Part shown: piece after piece, positions 7,199-11,535 of the stretch
How the letters are laid out: every line of letters begins with the position of its first letter
How positions within the stretch are numbered: the first letter of the stretch is position 1
Origin: an uncultured Flavobacteriaceae bacterium
GTDB lineage: Bacteria; Bacteroidota; Bacteroidia; Flavobacteriales; Flavobacteriaceae
Direction: 5' to 3'
Assembly: GCA_947311745.1 (NCBI GenBank)
Contig: CAMZLT010000055.1
Coordinates: 1 to 11,535 of the forward strand
DNA length: 11,535 nucleotides
The notes under the pieces: generated by a model
Seen by the model: the letters and a program-made list of their open reading frames with translations, nothing else
What the model was told of the DNA's origin: nothing
Databases searched by the model: none
Program-made: the position numbers and the translations under genes

Positions 7199-8746
7199 TT
7201 AACTTGTAATTTCAACAGTTACCTGTGATGTCTTTTTAAGACGGTAAGAACTGTTGCCTTTTAATTTTGCTTTTATATCAAAGATGATAATTGCATCACC
7301 TCTTTTAGCTCTTTGAATCCCTCTTTTTGCTGCAGCATTAAATCTAGTACCACTACATTTAATTGTTGGCTTACCTGGAACTTTTACTTTAAATTCAGAT
7401 ACATATAGATCTAAGTCAAAAACAAAATCTTTTAATACAGCACCAACTGTAGATTTAGCTAAACTAGATTTTGACATTTTTTGATACCCATCTTGACTAC
7501 GGATTGTACCAGTAGGCGAAGGGATGTCTTTTACTCTAAATGTTTTACTTGAGCTAACCATTTGCCCATTTGGTAATTTCCCAGAAACGCTAATTTTTAC
7601 ATTACGCTGTGCAGGAGCACTCATTACGTATTTTCCATTTCCAACAGATTTTAAACCAAGAGCACTAGCATTTACTTTGTTATTAGGTAAACCAGGAATT
7701 GAAATAGATAATGGGTTTGGTACACCACGATATACAACATTCATTTTATCCGCAGAAATAATTGCTTCATTTGGTCTTGGTATTACAGAGTATTTACCAC
7801 CAACGATTTCAATAGGAATTTCTTTACCATCTTCATTAAAATAGAAAGTACCTTTTATTTCGTGTTCTCCTACATTACCAGCGGAACCAGCAAGTATTAC
7901 TTGACCTGCTTTAATTCTATCTTCTGGTACTTTACCTCCATTAACAACAACTCTTGATGCTCTAATTGTTGGATCATTTTTACCTAATACAATTTTACCA
8001 GATAATTGCTCACCAGGATAGTATGCGTTTTTCTCGAAAACTACCATTGCATCGTAATTAGTCATCGAAACAGATTCTTTCATTTTTCCACCGATTGATT
8101 TGGTGTAAAATTCATTTTCTGTTGCGTTAACATCCGTTTGCATTTTTGAAACAGACGATATTGATGATATTAAAGGAAATCCTTCAAATCTACTTTCTAA
8201 CCAAGGTTCTTCTCCTTTTTTACCATGCTTTTCTGGACTGGTATCAAATCGTTTTTTTACTTTTTCAATGATTTCTTTAGGACCGTCAGTTCCTAATAAT
8301 TTTAAAACATTTTCTCTGTACGATTCAATTTTATGTACAAATTCTTTTCCTTTAGCGGTTTCTTTGCCATCTTTAAAAAATAATTCATCTACACGATTTG
8401 AACCACTCATTGCTTCATAATCTTTAGGTTTTTTTGCCTCTTTAAGAAATTCAGTTTTTAAATTGTCTAAATAGCCATTAAAATCATTAGACAATTGATG
8501 TAATTGAGTTGCTTTTTCATAAATAGCTGTGTATTGTTCTGGTTGGTCATTCTTTAGACCTTCTAATTGTTTTAAAGTTTTGTTGTTTGCTTCCGTAGAT
8601 TTTACAATTGTTTCTTCAAACGTTTCGTTCATTCTACCGAAGGCAGACAATACTTTTTTACCCATTTGCATTGCTAGCATTGCGATAAATACTAAATACA
8701 TTAGGTTAATCATTTTCTGTCTTGCGGATAATTTTCCTCCTGCCAT
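7199..8746 (-). CDS. gldM: GldM, T9SS motor/shaft protein
   Basis: A 515-residue protein, near the F. johnsoniae length of about 513. It opens MAGGKLSARQKMINLMYLVF, continuing into a single membrane helix (about 12-30), followed by a long periplasmic part in four domains. Recognisable stretches include PRPNEAIISADKMNVVYRGV in the third and SPTGTIRSQDG at the start of the fourth. GldM forms a dimer whose helices sit inside a GldL pentamer; proton flow is thought to turn the complex and drive secretion and gliding. Arg9 and Tyr17, which I recall as conserved in the membrane part, are present. Position 31 is Lys (in MGKKVLSAF), where related proteins as I remember them have Glu. The first periplasmic domain is the least conserved part. 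The gene follows gldL by 34 nt. Confidence 0.97.
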   Translation of the reverse strand: MAGGKLSARQKMINLMYLVFIAMLAMQMGKKVLSAFGRMNETFEETIVKSTEANNKTLKQLEGLKNDQPEQYTAIYEKATQLHQLSNDFNGYLDNLKTEFLKEAKKPKDYEAMSGSNRVDELFFKDGKETAKGKEFVHKIESYRENVLKLLGTDGPKEIIEKVKKRFDTSPEKHGKKGEEPWLESRFEGFPLISSISSVSKMQTDVNATENEFYTKSIGGKMKESVSMTNYDAMVVFEKNAYYPGEQLSGKIVLGKNDPTIRASRVVVNGGKVPEDRIKAGQVILAGSAGNVGEHEIKGTFYFNEDGKEIPIEIVGGKYSVIPRPNEAIISADKMNVVYRGVPNPLSISIPGLPNNKVNASALGLKSVGNGKYVMSAPAQRNVKISVSGKLPNGQMVSSSKTFRVKDIPSPTGTIRSQDGYQKMSKSSLAKSTVGAVLKDFVFDLDLYVSEFKVKVPGKPTIKCSGTRFNAAAKRGIQRAKRGDAIIIFDIKAKLKGNSSYRLKKTSQVTVEITS

Positions 8747-8780
8747 AAATTTAAGTTTTAATTAATTATAAAAATAATTA

Positions 8781-9428
8781 TTATTTGTTAGACATTGCAG
8801 ATAACATTCCGCCATATACTCCATTTAATGAAGATAAATTACTTGTTAAAGATTCCATTTGTTCTTTTAAAGCAGCAGCATTTTGTGCAACATGTTCGTT
8901 AATTTCTGCTTGACGACTTGTGCTGTCAATTTGCACTTTATATAAGCTATTTAAAGATTCCATTTGACTAGCTGCAAGCGCTAATTGTTCGCTATATTTT
9001 GTGGTTGAAGCTATCGAATCTACTGCTGGAGCAATAGTTTCAGCAGCACCTTTAAAGTTTTGAATACTTGTAGATAAACTAGACATTAAATTAGCATCTA
9101 ATCCAGCTGTTTTAAGCATATCATCTAATTTTTGAGATAATAATCCTTGTGAATCTTGTGCTCCTTTCGCATCTTTTTCGTTTGCAGTTCCTCCTGCTAA
9201 TTCAGGATATACTAAAGACCAATCTAATTCATCCTCTAGTTTTTCAAATGCAGATAATGCAAAAATAAGAGCTTCTACAACTAAACCTACAGTTAAAAGA
9301 GTTCCTCCAGGTATTCCTAAGATTGACATGTGCATAATTTTACCAAGTGCTCCTAAGATTACTACAGATGCACCAAGGCTGTATGCCATGTGAAATATTC
9401 TTTTTTTCAATTTTCCTGATTTTGCCAT
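8781..9428 (-). CDS. gldL: GldL, T9SS proton-driven motor protein
   Basis: A 215-residue inner-membrane protein with two helices close to the N-terminus (about 13-35 and 39-60) and a long cytosolic helical tail. It resembles F. johnsoniae GldL closely: LGALGKIMHM in the first helix, GLVVEALIFALSAFE in the second, DWSLVYPEL after it, GLLSQKLD, AAQ/ASQMESLNSLYKVQ, and the ending GGMLSAMSNK. With a shift of three residues, the motor residues reported for GldL are present: Tyr16, Lys30, His33, Glu52 (buried glutamate, Glu49 in F. johnsoniae) and Glu62. GldL pentamers surround two GldM helices and convert the proton gradient into movement for T9SS export and gliding. It lies 42 nt after gldK and 34 nt before gldM. 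Confidence 0.97.
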   Translation of the reverse strand: MAKSGKLKKRIFHMAYSLGASVVILGALGKIMHMSILGIPGGTLLTVGLVVEALIFALSAFEKLEDELDWSLVYPELAGGTANEKDAKGAQDSQGLLSQKLDDMLKTAGLDANLMSSLSTSIQNFKGAAETIAPAVDSIASTTKYSEQLALAASQMESLNSLYKVQIDSTSRQAEINEHVAQNAAALKEQMESLTSNLSSLNGVYGGMLSAMSNK

Positions 9429-9470
9429 AATTCTAAATTTTTAAAGTTGTTTTAAATTAATATTGATTTT

Positions 9471-10883
9471 TTAGTTTACTGTTTTACCTAAATAGTCTTG
9501 TACGGTTCTAAATCCGATATAACTTCTTGCGGAATCGCCATACTCAAAGTCTCTTGTACTTACTTCTAAGAAATAAGCAACATCTTTCCAAGAACCACCA
9601 CGAATTACTTTTCTGTGATTTTTAGTATCCTCTACATTTGGATTCATTGTTGATTCTACATAATAGGAAGCTGGATTATAGCCAGTATTAGTCCATTCGG
9701 ATACATTACCAGCCATGTTGTATAGTCCATAACCATTAGGATTGTATGATCTTGCTTCCATAGTGTATAAAGCACCATCTAATGCATAATCACCACGTTG
9801 TGGTTTAAAGTTTGCTAGGAAACATCCTCTATCACTAAACGTATAAGGTCCTCCCCAAGGGTATTTAGCAAATTCATAACCGCCACGAGCTGCAAATTCC
9901 CATTCTGCTTCTGATGGAAGTCTAAAGTGTGGTTGTCTTACTCCTGGTTTCTTTTTACTAGAAATATAATCATTTTTTAGTTTACTTCTCCAGTCGCAGA
10001 AAGCATTTGCTTTTGACCAACTTACACCAACAACAGGATAGTCATTATAAGCTTGGTGAGAAAAATAATCTTGGTGCATTGGATCGTTGTACGAATAGTT
10101 AAAATCTTTAACCCAAACAGTAGTATCAGGATAGATGTTCAAATCATGGGATTTGATGTAATCTTTTCTATCTTTCCCTTTGTGTCTTGCTGCTTCTTCA
10201 TTATCAAATGTATAATATCTATAATTAATTTTTGAAGCATCTAAAATTCGTTTTCCATCAAAAGTTTCCGTAGTATGTAAATACATACTATCCATTACTT
10301 CGGTATAATTTGCATCAGGAAATTCATTTGTATCAAATACTAAATCCTCTTCCCAATTTAAAAATCTACCTTCCGTAGGAGAATTCACATCACCTAAACT
10401 GCCATAGTTGTCCATCATATATTTGTAATAAACACCACCGTTGCTAGTAGAATCTTTAAATTTATACTTAGCTAAAGAACCAGCTCCAGCATCACTTGAT
10501 CCGCCATCACCAACTTCGTCAGCTAAAATTGCTAACTTAGTTCGGATAATAGAATCTCGTACCCAAAAAACAAATTGGCGATATTCACTATTGGTAATTT
10601 CGGTTTCATCCATGTATACAGGGCGAACCGTAACAGTTCTTCTTGGTGTACTTAGAGACCCTGCAATATCTTCATCTTGTTTACCCATTGTAAATGCTCC
10701 CCCAGGAACTAATACCGTTCCGAACGGTCTTTCGGAAAAAAATCTTTTTTTGGCGGAAACACCAACTAATTCTCCTCTGCTGTTAGATTTACAACTATAA
10801 ATAAAAGTTGCTAGTAAAAAAATAACAACCATTTTACCATAAGTAAAGTTTCTTTTAGTCTTTTTAAATACTTCGTATTTCAT
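9471..10883 (-). CDS. gldK: GldK, T9SS lipoprotein with FGE-sulfatase fold
   Basis: A 470-residue protein. The hydrophobic segment VVIFLLATFIYS ends at Cys31, the presumed lipidated residue; Tyr at -2 makes the lipobox somewhat unusual, and the 17 residues before the hydrophobic run are longer than in typical GldK. From residue 54 (FGTVLVPGGAFTMG) it follows the formylglycine-generating-enzyme-like fold: YMDETEITNSEYRQF (90-104), FRLPSEAEWEFAARGG, GLYNMAGNVSEWT and KVIRGGSWKDV near the end. GldK is regarded as a structural outer-membrane lipoprotein that pairs with GldN around the T9SS pore, not an enzyme. It is the first gene of the operon. Met18 as start would leave a signal of only 13 residues without basic charge, so 10883 is preferred. 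Confidence 0.96.
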   Translation of the reverse strand: MKYEVFKKTKRNFTYGKMVVIFLLATFIYSCKSNSRGELVGVSAKKRFFSERPFGTVLVPGGAFTMGKQDEDIAGSLSTPRRTVTVRPVYMDETEITNSEYRQFVFWVRDSIIRTKLAILADEVGDGGSSDAGAGSLAKYKFKDSTSNGGVYYKYMMDNYGSLGDVNSPTEGRFLNWEEDLVFDTNEFPDANYTEVMDSMYLHTTETFDGKRILDASKINYRYYTFDNEEAARHKGKDRKDYIKSHDLNIYPDTTVWVKDFNYSYNDPMHQDYFSHQAYNDYPVVGVSWSKANAFCDWRSKLKNDYISSKKKPGVRQPHFRLPSEAEWEFAARGGYEFAKYPWGGPYTFSDRGCFLANFKPQRGDYALDGALYTMEARSYNPNGYGLYNMAGNVSEWTNTGYNPASYYVESTMNPNVEDTKNHRKVIRGGSWKDVAYFLEVSTRDFEYGDSARSYIGFRTVQDYLGKTVN

Positions 10884-10892
10884 TTGTTTGAT

Positions 10893-10925
10893 TTATTTAT
10901 CTTTTATTAAAAACACTACCTCCAT
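10893..10925 (-). other. Possible 10-codon upstream ORF in the gldK leader
   Basis: ATG at 10925-10923 opens a frame reading MEVVFLIKDK and ends at TAA 10895-10893, nine nt before the gldK start codon. Its first codons overlap a small stem (10917-10921 with 10932-10936). Short frames are frequent by chance in A/T-rich leaders and nothing shows that it is translated. Confidence 0.15.
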
Positions 10926-11020
10926 TTGTAAAGGTATTTTTTCAGGGCGTAAACCTATTAATATTTTTTTAAATACACAATTCTACGTGCTTTTTTTTTG
11001 TTTAACTTTATCAGAAACGA

Positions 11021-11028
11021 CAAAAATA
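11021..11028 (-). promoter_or_regulatory. Candidate -7 promoter element TATTTTTG for the gldKLMN operon
   Basis: Minus-strand TATTTTTG fits TAnnTTTG and lies just after the stop of the ureohydrolase-like gene. A start about seven bases downstream would give gldK a leader of around 130 nt, long for this window. No -33 TTG at good spacing is visible. No obvious terminator separates the upstream gene from gldK, so read-through from it is also possible. Confidence 0.4.
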
Positions 11029-11044
11029 AGGCTTTATTATAAAT

Positions 11045-11535
11045 TTATGTTAATTTTCTTAAAGTTTTCCACCATCTTTCTGGTATTACTTGCTTGTTCG
11101 CTTCTAAATAGTCGTTATAGGTACATGGTATTAACGTTTCTTTTTTAAATTTATTGTCAATTATTTCCATCCACCATCGGTTGCTTAAGTTGCTTTTATA
11201 AAAATTTATAACGTCATTATCAATTGGTACGATATATTTTAGGTATTCTTTTTTTGATTTAAATGGATATTCGTTTGTTCTAAAGTTGATTCCTTCTATA
11301 AAATACCAAATCATTTGAGCAATTAATTGCGCTGTTTGGTTTCGGTCATCTAAAGTATTGTCGTATTCAAATATTCCTATTGCGGATACTTTATCGCTTA
11401 ATCCTGCATATCTAGTTATAGAACATATTTCTTCGCCATAAAATCCATTTGGTGTGGTATTGTTGTTTGCAGGAGCTTCGGTTTTTCTTAATGAGCTTAA
11501 ATCAATGCTAACTAAATCAGCATCTCTTAATATTG
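11045..11535 (-). CDS. Arginase/formimidoylglutamase-family protein, C-terminal part
   Basis: The frame is open from the window edge to TAA at 11047-11045, giving 162 residues of the C-terminus. It begins ILRDADLVSIDLSSLRKTEA, continues PNGFYGEEICSITRYAGLSD, then a helix QTAQLIAQMIWYFIEG. The ending, with RWWMEI and PERWWKTL, fits the Bacteroidota branch of the ureohydrolase superfamily often annotated as formimidoylglutamase or arginase. Family enzymes hold two manganese ions and remove urea or formamide from guanidino or formimino substrates. The usual SxDxD metal motif here reads SIDLS, so the second Asp is replaced by Ser. The N-terminal half with the other metal ligands is outside the window, so activity cannot be judged. 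Confidence 0.82.
   Translation of the reverse strand, partial: ILRDADLVSIDLSSLRKTEAPANNNTTPNGFYGEEICSITRYAGLSDKVSAIGIFEYDNTLDDRNQTAQLIAQMIWYFIEGINFRTNEYPFKSKKEYLKYIVPIDNDVINFYKSNLSNRWWMEIIDNKFKKETLIPCTYNDYLEANKQVIPERWWKTLRKLT

Noticed and set aside
7524..7844. Plus-strand open frame of 106 codons inside gldM
   Set aside because: Fully antisense to the well-conserved third domain of GldM; no family signature.
9471..10883. GldK as an active formylglycine-generating or sulfatase-modifying enzyme
   Set aside because: The fold is shared, but the setting and closeness to known GldK point to a structural T9SS lipoprotein; the similarity alone does not support catalysis.
10888..11148. Plus-strand open frame of 86 codons across the gldK leader and the end of the ureohydrolase-like gene
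   Set aside because: It runs through the likely gldK control region and antisense to a real C-terminus; its composition (Phe/Leu/Ile-rich, no motif) is that of antisense A/T-rich DNA.

Overview
The window comes from the chromosome of a low-GC member of the Bacteroidota, almost certainly the family Flavobacteriaceae. Three things point there: a complete gldK-gldL-gldM-gldN cluster (core of the type IX secretion system, T9SS, and gliding motor), start codons preceded by A/T-rich sequence instead of Shine-Dalgarno sites, and several matches to the Bacteroidota -7 promoter element TAnnTTTG in front of gene blocks. No mobile element, CRISPR array, tRNA or rRNA was seen. All genes except one small membrane protein lie on the minus strand, so the text below runs from high to low coordinates.

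Right end (11535-11045): the C-terminal part of an arginase/formimidoylglutamase-family protein with an altered metal-binding motif. It is followed, after a gap holding a -7 promoter match and a leader of about 130 nt, by the T9SS block gldK (lipoprotein, FGE-sulfatase fold), gldL (two-helix membrane motor protein), gldM (single-span periplasmic shaft) and gldN (periplasmic partner of GldK), 10883-6278. Gaps are 42, 34 and 15 nt, which fits one operon. A strong symmetrical hairpin with a T tract (6224-6257) closes it and almost touches the start of the next gene.

Middle (6222-2794): an FAD-dependent DAO-family oxidoreductase, a convergent DUF983 two-helix membrane protein with two CxxC pairs (3' ends overlap by 14 nt), and an ABC-F ATPase of the YheS type. 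The DUF983 and ABC-F genes diverge from an 88-nt region with back-to-back -7 elements. The ABC-F reading frame stops just after the second ATPase domain, but its missing C-terminal coiled coil is intact in another frame immediately downstream. The break lies in an A7 tract next to three AAAG repeats. It is a sequencing error, a real mutation, or a slippage/phase-variation site.

Left end (2554-1): a DegT/DnrJ/EryC1 aminotransferase and, downstream, a membrane-bound nucleotide-sugar 4,6-dehydratase (PglF/CapD/WbpM type) cut by the window edge. Together they match the first two steps of UDP-4-amino-4,6-dideoxy-GlcNAc (bacillosamine-type) synthesis, probably the start of a surface glycan locus.

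No wholly new system is apparent. The points most worth a second look are the split ABC-F gene, a Lys in place of an expected Glu in the GldM membrane helix, the terminator abutting the oxidoreductase start, the altered ureohydrolase metal motif, and an imperfect inverted repeat between the ABC-F and aminotransferase genes.
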